From: Neobacillus pocheonensis
GTDB taxonomy: Bacteria; Bacillota; Bacilli; Bacillales; Cytobacillaceae
Direction: 5' to 3'
NCBI GenBank assembly: GCA_023702235.1
Contig: JAMQCR010000001.1
Span: forward strand, 930,001 to 994,000
DNA length: 64,000 nt
Below, in pieces: positions 35,912 to 47,055 of the stretch. Under the pieces are notes generated by a model, which was not told where the DNA came from, ran no database searches, and worked only from the letters and a program-made list of their open reading frames with translations. Position numbers and translations under genes: made by a program. The stretch's first letter is position 1. Each line of letters begins with the position of its first letter.

Positions 35912-38073
35912 ATGAAATTAATTATTGCCGAAAAACCGGACCAGGGTTCAACAATAGCTTCAATATTTAAACATAAAAAACAGAATGGTTTTATAGAAAT
36001 TTTTCCTAATGAACTATTTAACAAGGGTGCCTATGTGACTTGGGCAATAGGGCATTTATGTCAGCTGGTTCCTCCAGAAAAGTACCAGACCGGGTGGAAG
36101 AAATGGTCATTAGAGACGTTACCAATGATTCCTGAAAAATTTGAATATGAGGTAACAAAAGACAAAGCAAACCAATACGCTGTCATCAAAAAATTGGTTT
36201 CGAATCCAGCAGTAACAGAGATAATCCATGCTGGTGATGCAGGAAGAGAAGGAGAATTAATCATTCGGAATATTCTCAAGTTAACAAACTGCCGAAAGCC
36301 GATGAAAAGACTATGGATCTCATCTTTAACAGCAAATGCAATTAAAGAAGGATTTAGAAAACTATTGGATGAGCAGGAGACACGGAGCTTATATTTTGAA
36401 GCATACACCAGAGCGTGCTCTGATTGGGTAGTTGGAATGAATGCTTCACGGCTTTATAGCTTACTTCTTCAAAAACACGGCTTTTCAGATGTTTTTTCTG
36501 TTGGACGGGTACAAACCCCAACCTTAGCCCTCATTGTTAAAAGGGAAATGGAGATTGAGAATTTTAAGTCTGAACCCTTTTGGGAGGTCCTTGCTCATTT
36601 TTTAATCAATGGCAAGAAGTATACCGGAAAGTGGCAGAATGATGGCGAAATTCGTGTTAAAACGAAGGATTTAGCTGAAAAGGTTGCTGCCTTTTGCCGG
36701 GAAAAGCCTGCTGAGGTGGCAGAGGTTCTTTCTGAAAGAAAGGAATTTTTACCTCCATTGCTCTATAATTTATCTGCTCTACAAGCAGAAGCGAATAAGC
36801 GCTTTAAACTCTCGCCGAAAAAAACGCTTGATGTCCTGCAAAAACTCTACCAAAAAGGAAATGTTTCATATCCTCGTTCTGATTCGCGTTACGTAACAAT
36901 AGAAGAGGCTAATTCTTTCCCTGAAATTCTCAATAAATTAAATAAGATAAAAGATTATGAACCATTTTTCCCATTACCAATTACCTCAATAAAGGACAAT
37001 AAAAGATATGTGAATGAAAAAAAGGTAACTGACCACTATGCAATCATTCCAACTGATCAAATACCGAATGTCGGCAAATTGGGTCCAGATGAGCGGAAAA
37101 TTTATGATTTAATTGTTACAAGCTTAATCGCAGCCCATTATAATAAGTCTGTGGCAGAATATACCACTGTAACCACACTTGTAGATGGACGTGCTTCATT
37201 TATATCGAAAGGCAGGGTTCAATTGGAGGAAGGATGGAGAAAAGTCCTCCAACAAAAGGAGCATGATGACGAACCTTCGCTACCTCCGCTTACAAAAGGA
37301 GAGCAAGGATTAACGAAAAAAGTAGAGGTTAAAGAAAGTAAGACCCAGCCGCCTAAGCGTTACACCGAAGGCCAGCTAATAACCTTAATGAAAACGGCTG
37401 GTAGGCATATTGAGGATAAAGAGCTTGAGAAAATTCTAACGAAGACTGAAGGATTAGGGACAGAGGCAACAAGAGCTGGGATTATCACAATGTTAAAGGA
37501 CCGTCTTTACATTGAAGTCAATAAGAATCTAGTCTATGCAACGGCAAAAGCAAAAATTCTCATTGAGGCAATTGGTCAAGAAATTCTTGCCTCCCCTGAA
37601 ATGACTGCCAAATGGGAGCAGAAACTGAAAGAAATTTCAGATGGGACTGCTTCTCCAAAGCATTTTATGGAACAAACGCAAAAAATGGTCCTCCATTTGA
37701 TTTCGTCAGGTATTGGCCAATCCGCAAACTGGTTATTTTCTGAAGAGGATCGCCAAAAATTTTCTCCACGGATTAAAAAAACAAGGACAGGTACAAAACT
37801 GGGACCTTGTAAAAAGTGTGATGGTTCGATTGTCGATAAAGGAAGTTTTTATGGCTGTTCAAATTATAAAAACAATAAATGCGACTTCACCATTTCTAAA
37901 AAATATTAGGGAAAAATATTACCCAAAAAACCATTAAATTGCTATTAGCAGATGGAAAAACCGAGATGATTGAGGGCTTTACGAATAAAGATAAAACCTT
38001 TAATGCAAGGCTTTTCTTAGATGAAAAGGAAAAAAAGGTTAGGTTTTTATTTGAAGAAGCGTATACTAAATAG
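35912..38073 (+). CDS. topB: DNA topoisomerase III (TopB), one frameshift near the 3' end
   Basis: Type IA topoisomerase of about 720 residues, like B. subtilis TopB. TOPRIM: LIIAEKPDQGSTIA and HAGDAGREGELIIRN; active-site Tyr region GNVSYPRSDSRYVT; EGLGTEATRAGII; C-terminal zinc-like CKKCDGSIVDKG with YGCSNYKNNKCDFTI. As written the frame stops at 37909. An extra A in the A6 run 37897-37902 continues as ISKKILGKNITQKTIKLLL to a normal end at 38073. The break is a homopolymer miscount. Decatenates single-stranded-gap DNA. Confidence 0.93.
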
Positions 38074-38190
38074 CTGAATGCTCCATTCAATTTTTATTTT
38101 AATAAATTAAAGTTCAAGTGATAAAGCACCTTGTCACTAAATTTTAAATATAGTAAACTTTTAATGATTATTTTTAATGGAGGGTATGGG

Positions 38191-38619
38191 ATGCCAACAC
38201 CTAGTATGGAAGATTATATTGAACAAATTTATATTTTAATTGGAGAAAAAGGATACGCTCGAGTCTCTGATATCGCTGAAGCGTTGTCTGTTCATCCCTC
38301 CTCAGTTACAAAAATGGTTCAAAAATTAGATAAAGACGAGTATTTGGTCTATGAAAAATATAGAGGGCTTATTTTAACATCGAAGGGTAAAAAAATTGGA
38401 AAACGTCTTGTGTATCGGCATGAATTGCTTGAACAGCTGCTGAAAATTATCGGTGTAAAAAATGAAAACATTTATAATGATGTAGAGGGAATTGAACACC
38501 ATTTGAGCTGGGATTCAATTGATCGTATCGGTGATCTTGTACAATTTTTTGAAGAGGACCAGTCCCGAATTGAAGCATTAAAAGAAATTCAAAAACAAAA
38601 TGAAAATGAAAATGAGTAA
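38191..38619 (+). CDS. mntR: Manganese-responsive regulator MntR
   Basis: A 142-residue DtxR-family repressor. Winged helix: [24 protein letters not shown]. Metal ligands of the B. subtilis protein are in place: Asp8/Glu11 in SMEDYIEQI, His77 in YRHELLE, and GIEHHLSWD for the Glu/His set. ATG 38191 has GGAGGG 6 nt upstream. Represses Mn importers and activates MneP/MneS-type exporters when Mn is high. Coded alone, with a terminator behind. Confidence 0.95.
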   Translation: MPTPSMEDYIEQIYILIGEKGYARVSDIAEALSVHPSSVTKMVQKLDKDEYLVYEKYRGLILTSKGKKIGKRLVYRHELLEQLLKIIGVKNENIYNDVEGIEHHLSWDSIDRIGDLVQFFEEDQSRIEALKEIQKQNENENE

Positions 38620-38626
38620 AAAGGAA

Positions 38627-38656
38627 GCACCTGGCGATATTTGCCGGGTGCTTTTT
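38627..38656. terminator. Terminator after mntR
   Basis: GCACCTGGC / GCCGGGTGC hairpin and TTTTT between convergent genes. Confidence 0.85.
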
Positions 38657-38868
38657 AAAATAAATTAGGATAATGATCAAAGGACTGCTCCTTTTCAGGT
38701 GTTAAATAGACCGAGCCATCTGTATCTTCATTTGCAAAGACTCCTTGAAGCATCCCATTTTCCGCTTCCATTAATGCTTTTCGATAAGAAATTATTCAGG
38801 CCTTCAGAAGTAACGAAGCTTATAATGTCTCCAAAATGATTACGATGAATGGCAACTAGTTTTTCCAC
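38655..38868 (-). CDS. DUF3892-type small protein, one frameshift
   Basis: Not visible as one frame: minus-strand GTG 38868 (VEKLVAIHRNHFGDIISFVTSEG) with GGAAGGG upstream reads in frame to about 38800. Then one surplus base in the AGGCCT at 38798-38803 shifts it. Deleting one base gives SEGRIISYRKALMEAENGML and a coherent end FANEDTDGSVYLTPEKEQSF to 38655, about 70 residues. This pattern fits the DUF3892 family. It is another small indel at GGCC. Function unknown. Confidence 0.7.
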
Positions 38869-38942
38869 AATAACCCTTCCTTTCCCTTTTTATTCTTTCT
38901 ATATAGTACGAATAATAAACAAAAAGGTTTAACAAGCAAAAT

Positions 38943-38980
38943 AAAAGAGGCAGACTGCTTCTTTTGTCTGCCGCTCTTTT
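38943..38980 (-). terminator. Terminator after metA
   Basis: Minus strand: AAGAGCGGCAGAC, loop, GTCTGCCTCTTTTATTTT, immediately past the metA stop. Confidence 0.85.
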
Positions 38981-39886
38981 TTAATCCCATATAAAAGGTG
39001 TTTCCTGGTAAACATAATAATTCAGCCAGTTAGAAAAGAATAAATGGCCGTGGGAGCGCCAACGATTGATTGGTGGCTCACTTGGATCATTATTTGGAAA
39101 ATAGTTTTCAGGTATATGAATTTCTAACCCCTTATACATATCTCTTGAATATTCCTGCGCTAACGAATCAGATTCGTATTCTAAATGACCGGTTATCATT
39201 ACATGTTTCCGATCACGTGATGCAATCAATAATGCCCCTGCTTCATCTGATGCAGCTAAAAGCTTTAATTTAGGATTTTGTTTAATTTCTTCAATTAATA
39301 CATCCGTATACCGCGAATGTGGAGCATAGAATTGATCATCGAAGCCACGCAACAAAATATCATTTTGTTCGACGATTCTGTGTGGATAAATCCCTGAGCA
39401 TTTTCTCGACAATTCAAATTTGCTAATATTGTAATGATAGTAAAGGGGGCGAGCTCCCCAGCAAATATGTAATGTTGAGGTAACATTCGCTTTGGACCAT
39501 TCCATAATTACTTTTAACTCTTCCCAATATTTAACTTGTTCAAATTCTAAAAGCTCAACAGGTGCTCCAGTTATGATCATCCCGTCGAATTTGTGATTTT
39601 TAATATCAGAGAAGGTTGTATAAAATTGTTCTAAATGCTGTTTACTGGTATGTGTAGATTCATAAGAGTTGGTCTTCAAAAAATTCACGTTTATTTGAAG
39701 CGGTGTGTTGCCTAAGTGTCGTAAAAGCTGAGTTTCAGCTGTTTCCTTTTCAGGCATTAAATTTAAAATAAGAATATTTAGTGGTCGGATGTCTTGACGA
39801 TTCGCTCGTTCGTCGTCCATGATAAAAATATTTTCTTGTTCTAGAATTTCTCTTGCTGGTAAAAGCCAAGGTATATTGATAGGCAA
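38981..39886 (-). CDS. metA: Homoserine O-acetyltransferase MetA
   Basis: A 301-residue GATase-like homoserine acyltransferase (B. subtilis MetAA acetylates). [20 protein letters not shown] at the start, Cys nucleophile in TLHICWGA, His/Glu in [13 protein letters not shown]. The loop after the catalytic Cys is odd: [10 protein letters not shown] replaces the near-invariant WGAQAGLYYHY, one residue short (39444-39453). A GGCC-rich original such as CAGGCCGGC could explain it, in line with other damage here. Start ATG 39886. No S-box riboswitch is seen upstream. First step of methionine synthesis. Confidence 0.92.
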   Translation of the reverse strand: MPINIPWLLPAREILEQENIFIMDDERANRQDIRPLNILILNLMPEKETAETQLLRHLGNTPLQINVNFLKTNSYESTHTSKQHLEQFYTTFSDIKNHKFDGMIITGAPVELLEFEQVKYWEELKVIMEWSKANVTSTLHICWGARPLYYHYNISKFELSRKCSGIYPHRIVEQNDILLRGFDDQFYAPHSRYTDVLIEEIKQNPKLKLLAASDEAGALLIASRDRKHVMITGHLEYESDSLAQEYSRDMYKGLEIHIPENYFPNNDPSEPPINRWRSHGHLFFSNWLNYYVYQETPFIWD

Positions 39887-40113
39887 GTGACCATCCCCTT
39901 TTTTTTAGATTAATAAAAATAATATAATACATTTGATGGCAGAATGGGACATTAAATTTGCTATATTTTTATAATTCGGTCAATAACATTATAAACATTA
40001 TAATAAATTCCGAAAAGAAATATAATTTGTTCATAATTAAATATCGTAACAAATTGCCAATTTGATACAATAATATCGGGAGTTTTATTTTAAAAGAAAT
40101 GTGGGGGATAAAG

Positions 40114-41624
40114 TTGGAAATGAAAACAACAGTTAAGTCCGACATTGAAATTTCACAAGAATCACCAATGAAGCCGATTGTCGAAATCGCTAAAATGGTT
40201 GGCTTAGAGGAAGATGATCTCGAGCTATTTGGCAAATACAAAGCGAAGATTTCGAATGATACATTGGCAAAAATTAATACAAAGGATAGTGGCAAAATCA
40301 TTCTAGTCACTTCGATTAATCCTACACCAGCCGGGGAGGGGAAATCTACCGTAACGGTCGGGCTAGGTGATGCCTTCAATCGGCTTGGAAAAAAGGTAAT
40401 GATAGCGTTAAGGGAACCTTCATTAGGACCTACAATGGGTATTAAAGGTGGGGCAACCGGCGGTGGATATTCGCAAGTGCTCCCGATGGAGGAAATTAAT
40501 TTGCATTTCACAGGTGATTTCCATGCCATTACGACTGCCAATAATGCGCCTCAGAAATTATGGCTGTCTTATGTTTGGCTTCCGACTTAAAGGATTTAAA
40601 ATTACGACTATCAAGGATGGTTGTTGCTTATAATGACAAAAAGGAACCAGTCACGGTTGGTGACCTCCGTGTTGAAGGTGCGCTAACACTTTTACTTAAA
40701 GATGCGATGAAACCAAATCTTGTTCAAACAATCGAACATACGCCTGCGCTCGTTCATGGCGGTCCTTTTGCTAATATTGCTCATGGGTGTAACAGTGTTA
40801 TTGCTACTCTTGCAGCTTCTAAATTAGCTGACTACGTCATCACAGAAGCAGGTTTTGGTGCAGATTTGGGAGCGGAGAAGTTTCTACATATTAAATCTAG
40901 GAGTGCGGGAATTAAACCGGAAGCAGTTGTTATTGTCGCAACCATCCGCGCTTTAAAAATGCATGGCGGAGTTTTAAAAGAAGAGTTACCACAAGAAAAC
41001 ATCCCTGCTCTTACCCTTGGCTTTACTAATCTTCAAAAGCATATTGAAACAATCAAAAGCTTTGGTTTGCCAATAGTTGTTGCCATCAACAAATTCATAA
41101 CTGACACTGAACAGGAAGTAAGTACCCTGCTCGAATGGTGCAAGCGGGAGAATGCCCCTGTAGCCTTAACTGAAGTTTGGGAAAAAGGTGGAAAAGGTGG
41201 GGTTGAACTTGCCGAACTGCTTTTATCCGTAATTGAAAAGGAAAAAAACAATTTCCATCCATTATATGACATATCAGACTCGATTGAGCAAAAAGTCCGA
41301 ACCATCGTCCAGAAGGTTTATGGTGGAAAGGATGTCGAGTTTTCTTCAAAGGCAAAAAAACAACTTGTTGATTTTGAACAATTCGGCTGGTCCAATTTGG
41401 CAGTTTGTATGGCTAAATCACAATATTCCTTATCAGATGATCCTACCAAATTAGGCAGACCGTCTGATTTTACCGTCACCGTCAGGGGATTTAAACCATC
41501 CATTGGTGCAGGGTTTATTGTTGCATTGACAGGGGAGGTTATAACAATGCCGGGCCTTCCGAAAAAACCTGCTGCATTAAATATGGATGTGGATGAAAAC
41601 GGATATGCAATGGGACTATTTTAA
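40114..41624 (+). pseudogene. fhs: Formate-tetrahydrofolate ligase with internal deletion
   Basis: Both ends of FTHFS are clear: P-loop [38 protein letters not shown], and later [34 protein letters not shown] and the C-terminal [20 protein letters not shown]. At 40546-40551, ANNA joins [10 protein letters not shown] out of frame. The family segment between them, from memory about 60 residues covering LIDNHLHQGN and the RVLDMNDRALR region, is missing. So roughly 180 bp are lost plus a frame change. Unlike the 1-2 nt breaks elsewhere this would inactivate the enzyme if real. TTG 40114 is 6 nt after GGGGG; ATG 40120 is the alternative. Confidence 0.85.
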
Positions 41625-41642
41625 AGAATGGAGATGAAACCT

Positions 41643-42179
41643 GTGTTTGATCCAACAGCCTTTGATAACATGAAAGTGGTCATTGAGGGTTCTCTTTACG
41701 ATATGGACAGCAGCGGTGAAATTGTCATCACGGACCGAAACGATATCATGAATATGGCTAAATTATCGCGTCGGTTCGATATTTGTTTTAAACTCCCAGA
41801 TAGCAAAGGGATACCTGTTTCGGCAAAAATAGAAATGGAATCGCATCTTACAAATTTGGCAGCGGAACTTCTAGCAGGCACACCAACTGAGAATCAAGGA
41901 GGATGCTACGTAAGATTGTATTTCCTTATTGAACAGACCGATAAAGAGGAAGAGTACAATCGGATTCAGAAAATTTTTGTGGATATCTGGGGAGAGACAA
42001 GAAAGATTTATCAGTCTGTCCAATTTAATCCCTTACAAAATGGAACAAAGAAAAGGAATGTGGTAACAGTTGAATTTGATCGATTAATTAGTGAAGACCA
42101 AATGGATGATTTGGTTGAAATGACTGATTTTATGATTACTACCTTACGGCATTTGCAGTCATACAAAAGTAGATTTTAA
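41643..42179 (+). CDS. Conserved hypothetical protein downstream of fhs
   Basis: About 178 residues, mostly alpha/beta with no membrane span or obvious catalytic motif. It starts MFDPTAFDNMKVVIEGSLYD; DMDSSGEIVITDRNDIMNMA follows; late segment TVEFDRLISEDQMDDLVEMT. GTG 41643 has GGAGATGA 6 nt upstream; ATG 41628 is in frame but overlaps that site. It starts 18 nt after the fhs stop, so likely cotranscribed. Not recognised as a characterised family. Confidence 0.65.
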   Translation: MFDPTAFDNMKVVIEGSLYDMDSSGEIVITDRNDIMNMAKLSRRFDICFKLPDSKGIPVSAKIEMESHLTNLAAELLAGTPTENQGGCYVRLYFLIEQTDKEEEYNRIQKIFVDIWGETRKIYQSVQFNPLQNGTKKRNVVTVEFDRLISEDQMDDLVEMTDFMITTLRHLQSYKSRF

Positions 42180-42199
42180 TATGTCTTTCTTTACTATAG

Positions 42200-42222
42200 A
42201 GGCTGACTCAGTCAGCCTTTTC
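42200..42222 (+). terminator. Terminator
   Basis: AGGCTGACT / AGTCAGCCTTTT tight hairpin. Confidence 0.85.
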
Positions 42223-42320
42223 ATATGAAAATTACAATATTTACAATAATGTAATTTGAAGGTACGATTATAATAAGTTCCAGAATTGGTAAAGTTTTTC
42301 ATTTTATTGGAAAAGGGGAG

Positions 42321-43175
42321 ATGACGTTGGTCAAAACTGCTTGGGTAACGGATAGTACCGCCTATTTAGACGAAGAATTAAAAAATCATCCAGATTTATA
42401 CATTGTGTCTTTAACTATAGTACTTGATAATGAAGAATTTTCTGATGGTATTGATTTAACTGCTGAACAATTATTTTCACGGTTGAAGCAGTTAAAAACT
42501 CCTCCAAAAACCTCTCAGCCTTCTGTCGGTGCTTTTCAAACCCTATACGAACAGCTTGCAAAAGATTATGACCAGGTTATTGCCGTACTACTATCAGGAA
42601 AATTAAGTGGAACCGTATCTGCAAGTGAACAGGCAGCAAAGCTAGTGTCAATCCCTGTAACAACCTTTGATTCTAACATTCTAACTTACCCAATGACGGC
42701 TTTACTAAAAAAGGGAATGAAATGGTTGAAAGAAGGAAATAGCCTAGACTATTGTTTGGACCAACTTGCAGCAGTCCGGGCAACGAATGAAACATACGTA
42801 TTGGTAGGAAGTTTGGAGCAGCTACATCGTAGCGGTAGAATGTCAGGTGTCCAATTCTTTCTAGGGAGTATGTTAAACGTCAAGCCCATCATTTCCTTTG
42901 ATAACGGTTCACTATATGTCAAAGAAAAAACAAGAAGCGAGAAGAAAGCCAAAGAGAAGATTGTCGACTATTTAAGATTAGCCTATGAACCTAACCCATT
43001 TCAGGAGGTATATATCATGTATGGTTTACATGAAGAACAGGCAGTTCTTTGGAGGGATGAGTTAAAGAGACAATTTCCGATGCTAAATTTTATTTGCTGT
43101 AGTTTGGGAGCGGTAATTGGTGTACATGCAGGAGAAAATACACTTGGAATCAGCTGGTTTAAGGGCATGCAATAA
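42321..43175 (+). CDS. DegV family fatty-acid-binding protein (FakB-like)
   Basis: A 284-residue DegV protein: WVTDSTAYLDEEL, TSQPSVGAFQTLYEQL, LSGKLSGTVSASEQAA and SLEQLHRSGRMSGVQFFLGS, all family hallmarks for the fatty-acid-binding cleft. Family members present exogenous fatty acids to the FakA kinase. No fakA in this window. ATG 42321 follows AAAAGGGGAG. Ends in a hairpin terminator. Confidence 0.92.
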   Translation: MTLVKTAWVTDSTAYLDEELKNHPDLYIVSLTIVLDNEEFSDGIDLTAEQLFSRLKQLKTPPKTSQPSVGAFQTLYEQLAKDYDQVIAVLLSGKLSGTVSASEQAAKLVSIPVTTFDSNILTYPMTALLKKGMKWLKEGNSLDYCLDQLAAVRATNETYVLVGSLEQLHRSGRMSGVQFFLGSMLNVKPIISFDNGSLYVKEKTRSEKKAKEKIVDYLRLAYEPNPFQEVYIMYGLHEEQAVLWRDELKRQFPMLNFICCSLGAVIGVHAGENTLGISWFKGMQ

Positions 43176-43180
43176 TATAA

Positions 43181-43209
43181 CCTCGACAGTATCGAGGTCT
43201 ATTTTTTTG
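43181..43209 (+). terminator. Terminator after degV-family gene
   Basis: ACCTCGA / TCGAGGT with a short loop and T-run. Confidence 0.85.
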
Positions 43210-43294
43210 CTAATTTTTATCTAATCAAACCAAAGTTTTTATTAGTCGCTTTTTTCATGATAAAATAGCATGGATGAAAGAAGGTGCACTTATA

Positions 43295-43939
43295 ATGAAA
43301 CAACACATAATCGAACAAGCGGAACGATATGTCCGTAACGAATTAGGAGAAGATGCAACCGGCGATGATTGGTATCATGTGGACCGTGTCCGAAGGAATG
43401 CAATACATATTTGTAACCAAGAAAAGACAGGAGACCCATTCATTATTGAGATGGCTGCACTCCTTCATGATATATCCGATGAGAAACTAAATGAAAGTGC
43501 CGAAAAAGGTGAAGAAAAACTGGAATCATTTTTACAATCGATTTCTTTGCCAACTGAGGCTGAAAAGCATATCAAACAAATTATTGCTTCGATTTCATTT
43601 AAGGGTGGTAGTATTACAGAACTTCATTCTGTTGAAGCAAAAATCGTTCAGGATGCAGACCGATTGGATGCTATTGGTGCCATCGGGATTGCCAGGGCAT
43701 TTGCCTACGGCGGAAAAAAAGGTCAGCCAATATACAATCCTACCATTAATGTCAGGGGAAAAATGAGCACAAAAGAATATCGAAAAGGAAAATCATCAAG
43801 TATCAATCATTTCTATGAAAAACTCCTTAAACTAAAGGGCTTACTGAATACAAAGACAGCGCAGGAGATGGCTGAAAGCCGACAAAAAATGATGGAGAGC
43901 TTCCTACTGCAATTTTCTCATGAATGGAATGGTCAATAA
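43295..43939 (+). CDS. ypgQ: HD-domain phosphohydrolase YpgQ
   Basis: A 214-residue HD protein: DDWYHVDRVRRNA, AALLHDISDEKL (HD pair) and IVQDADRLDAIGAIG for the last Asp, so all metal ligands are present. B. subtilis YpgQ is a Mn-dependent pyrophosphohydrolase acting on (d)NTPs. ATG 43295 follows AAGGTG. Position before ypgR and brxB matches B. subtilis except that an ABC-F gene is placed between. Confidence 0.88.
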   Translation: MKQHIIEQAERYVRNELGEDATGDDWYHVDRVRRNAIHICNQEKTGDPFIIEMAALLHDISDEKLNESAEKGEEKLESFLQSISLPTEAEKHIKQIIASISFKGGSITELHSVEAKIVQDADRLDAIGAIGIARAFAYGGKKGQPIYNPTINVRGKMSTKEYRKGKSSSINHFYEKLLKLKGLLNTKTAQEMAESRQKMMESFLLQFSHEWNGQ

Positions 43940-43941
43940 TT

Positions 43942-45830
43942 ATGAAAATGCTTACGGTAGAAAATGTTTCAAAAACCTATGGAGAAAAACAATTATTTAA
44001 TGATATTTCCTTTACTATAGCCGAAAAAGAACGTGTGGTGGAATTGGGGTCAATGGAACCGGTAAATCCTCACTGTTGAAAATTGTCGCCGGCAGGGATT
44101 TACCTGATGAGGGTAATATTATCGCCGGAAAAGACTATTCGATATCCTATTTAGACCAACAACCGGAATTCGAATCCGATAGAACTGTACTTGAACAAGT
44201 TTTTAGCGGTGAAGCTCCGATTTTACGGCTGATGCGTGAATATGAAAAAACACTTTTAATGCTTCATACTGCTCCGAATGATTCAAAAATACAGGAAGAG
44301 CTTTTTCAACTACAAAAACAAATGGATTCACTTGATGCCTGGGATGCCAGTACGAATGCCAAATCGATTCTAATGAAATTAGGAATTGAAGATTTTGGTG
44401 AGAAGATTGGGAATCTATCGGCCTGCCAAAAAAAACGCGTGGCCTTGGCGCAGGTTTTAATTGCTGAACCTGATTTACTTATTCTAGATGAACCGACAAA
44501 TCATCTTGATTTTGATACGGTGAAATGGCTGGAAGATTATTTAAGCAGGTATAACGGCTCTATTTTGCTTGTCACACATGATCGTTACTTTTTGGACCGG
44601 GTTGCCAACAGAATGTTCGAATTAGATGGCGGATCCCTCTATAGCTATAAAGGAAATTATGCTGCCTTCTTAGAATCAAAGGCAATTCGCGAAGAAAATG
44701 AGGCCGCCACTTTTGAAAAAAGAAAAAATTTATTTAGAAGAGAGCTCGAATGGATCAGACGTGGCGCAAAGGCGAGGACAACTAAGCAAAAGGCCAGGAT
44801 TGGACGGTTTGACGAACTGGAGGAAAAACTTTCAAGTGGGAAGCCCTCCAATGAAAGGCTTGACATTACACTTAATGGAAGCAGGCTTGGCAAACAGGTT
44901 TTTGAACTGAAGGATGCTTCAAAGCGATACGCGGATAAAAAAATCCTAAATCACTTTGATTTGCTTGTGAAGCCGGGGGACCGCATTGGGATTATTGGGC
45001 GAAATGGAACGGGTAAATCCACCCTCTTAAATATCCTAGCTAAACAAATCCCGCTTGATGAAGGTGAATTCATCATGGGGCAGACGGTTAAAATCGCTTA
45101 TTATACACAGGAAAGCGAGGATATGGATGAAAACAAGCGGATGATTGAATACATTAAAGAAACGGCTCAAATTGTAGAAACATCAGATGGAAAAACCATC
45201 TCGGCTGCCCAAATGCTTGAACGTTTTCTTTTCCCGCCCTTTTCACATGGTACCCCTATTCGTAAGCTTTCCGGAGGAGAAAAACGAAGATTATATTTAT
45301 TAAAAATATTGATGAGTGCACCGAATGTACTTTTGTTAGACGAGCCAACAAACGATTTGGATACTCAAACCTTAACCGTTCTCGAGGATTATCTTGAAGA
45401 ATTCCCGGGTGTTGTCCTTACTGTCTCCCATGATCGCTATTTTCTTGATAAAGTAGCTGAGCAGCTTCTTGTTCTTCAGGGAGAAGGAAAAATTGATTCT
45501 TTCTATGGTAATTATACGGAATACCTTGAAAAAGAGACGGTGCTTGAAACAAGAAGGAATAAGAGCGAGATAAACCAACCATCCAAAGCTCCGAAAAAGG
45601 AAAAAAAGAAAAAAATGGCCTATATGGAGAAAAAAGAATGGGAAGAAATTGATGGCGTGATTGCTCAAACTGAAGCACGTCTTGAGGAAATCGCTTTGGA
45701 AATGGCTTCTACCGGAAGTGATTTTACAAAGGCTCAGGATTTAATGAAACAGGAAGCAGACTTAAATGAGAAGCTTGAACAATTAATTGAACGCTGGTCA
45801 TATTTGGCTGAGCTAGCCGAAAATGAATAG
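43942..45830 (+). CDS. ABC-F ATPase (YfmR type), one frameshift near the N-terminus
   Basis: Two ABC domains in one chain, no membrane part, about 629 residues, with a C-terminal basic coiled coil (KKEKKKKMAYMEKKEWEEID). The first Walker A is broken: RVV... then VNGTGKSS; a missing base at 44036-44045 would restore ERVGGIGVNGTGKSSLLK. The first signature motif is atypical (NLSACQKKRVALAQVL); Walker B LLILDEPTNHLDF. Second domain: IGRNGTGKSTLL, KLSGGEKRRLYLL, LLLDEPTNDLDT. ABC-F proteins act on the ribosome; YfmR of B. subtilis helps at stalling prolines. ATG 43942 or 43948; no strong ribosome site. Not at GGCC. Confidence 0.88.
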
Positions 45831-45853
45831 ACAGTAAAAGAAAGAAGGTGACC

Positions 45854-46993
45854 ATGTTGAAAATTAAAACAATCGAACCAACACCAAGCCCAAATACAAT
45901 GAAAATTATTTTGGATGAAGAACTCTTGATGGGAAAAAGCCATAATTATAAAAAAGAAACAGCCTCTGATGCCCCAGCTGTAATCCAGACAATTTTACAA
46001 ATAGAAGGAATAAAGGGTGTGTATCATGTAGCCGATTTTCTTGCAGTTGAAAGGAACGCTAAGTTTGATTGGAAGGAGTTATTACCGAAGGTACGACTCG
46101 CGTTCGGAGAAAAGACCTCGGATACGGGCAAGCGTGAAAATATGGCAGATGAGCATTTCGGCGAAATTTTGGTCGAGGTTCAAATGTTTAAGGATATTCC
46201 GCTTCAAGTGAAGCTTTCAGACGGATCAACGGAAAAAAGGTTTGGAATGCCTGAATACTTTTTAAAGGCAAGAGAAAAAGCCCAGCTTCCTGAAGATAAT
46301 TATATTTTACTTAGAAAATGGCAGAATCAAGGTGTCCGATACGGAGATTTTGATCAAATTGGACAAGAGGTGGTCGAAGAATTAATTGCTGCCTATCCCA
46401 TGGAACGTCTGGAAGCATTGATTTCAAGTGCTCAATCAAATGAAAATCAGGATGAGCAAAAACCTTTACGTTCCCGCAAAAAAATAACCATTGATTCCTT
46501 AAGTAATCCTGATTGGCATGTTCGCTACCAGCTTCTCGAGCAAATGGATAATCCGGAATTAGAGGATTTGCCCGTTTTGGAGAAGGCATTATCGGATGCG
46601 TTACCATCCATCCGCAGACTTGCGACCGTGTATCTTGGAATGGTAAAAGATAAAGCTGTTTTACCTTATTTGTATAAGTCTTTGCATGATAAAACAGTCA
46701 CCGTTCGCCGGACTGCCGGAGACTGCTTGTCGGACCTAGGATTTCCGGAGGCATCAGGTGAAATGGCCGATGCTTTAAAGGATCCGAGCAAATTGGTCCG
46801 CTGGCGGGCAGCCATGTTTTTATACGAAGTTGGGGATGAAAAGGCGCTGACAGCATTAAGAGCAGCAGAAAACGATCCAGAATTTGAAGTAAGCATGCAA
46901 ATAAAGATGGCGATTGAAAGAATCGAAGGCGGTGAAGAAGCGAAAGGTTCCGTTTGGAAACAAATGACTGAGGCTAGGAATGCGGATAAGTAA
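45854..46993 (+). CDS. ypgR: YpgR/CvfC: Nfu N-domain plus HEAT-repeat protein
   Basis: A 379-residue protein. The N-terminal 85 residues are an Nfu-N-like domain (EPTPSPNTMKIILDEEL, GIKGVYHVADFLAVERN). The C-terminal half has HEAT-like repeats (NPDWHVRYQLLEQM; DALPSIRRLATVYLG; DKTVTVRRTAGDCL; DPSKLVRWRAAMFL). B. subtilis YpgR and staphylococcal CvfC are relatives. ATG 45854 follows AGAAGGTGACC. Precedes brxB, as in B. subtilis. Confidence 0.88.
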   Translation: MLKIKTIEPTPSPNTMKIILDEELLMGKSHNYKKETASDAPAVIQTILQIEGIKGVYHVADFLAVERNAKFDWKELLPKVRLAFGEKTSDTGKRENMADEHFGEILVEVQMFKDIPLQVKLSDGSTEKRFGMPEYFLKAREKAQLPEDNYILLRKWQNQGVRYGDFDQIGQEVVEELIAAYPMERLEALISSAQSNENQDEQKPLRSRKKITIDSLSNPDWHVRYQLLEQMDNPELEDLPVLEKALSDALPSIRRLATVYLGMVKDKAVLPYLYKSLHDKTVTVRRTAGDCLSDLGFPEASGEMADALKDPSKLVRWRAAMFLYEVGDEKALTALRAAENDPEFEVSMQIKMAIERIEGGEEAKGSVWKQMTEARNADK

Positions 46994-47055
46994 ATTGCAA
47001 ATAGTTATTAGGTTTAGTATGCTAAAAATGAAACAAAGAATCGGAGGAAAGTAAT

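Noticed and set aside
39887..40098. S-box (SAM) riboswitch or T-box before metA
   Set aside because: The short AT-rich space has no conserved core or terminator pair; metA in some Bacillus has one, but it is not seen here.
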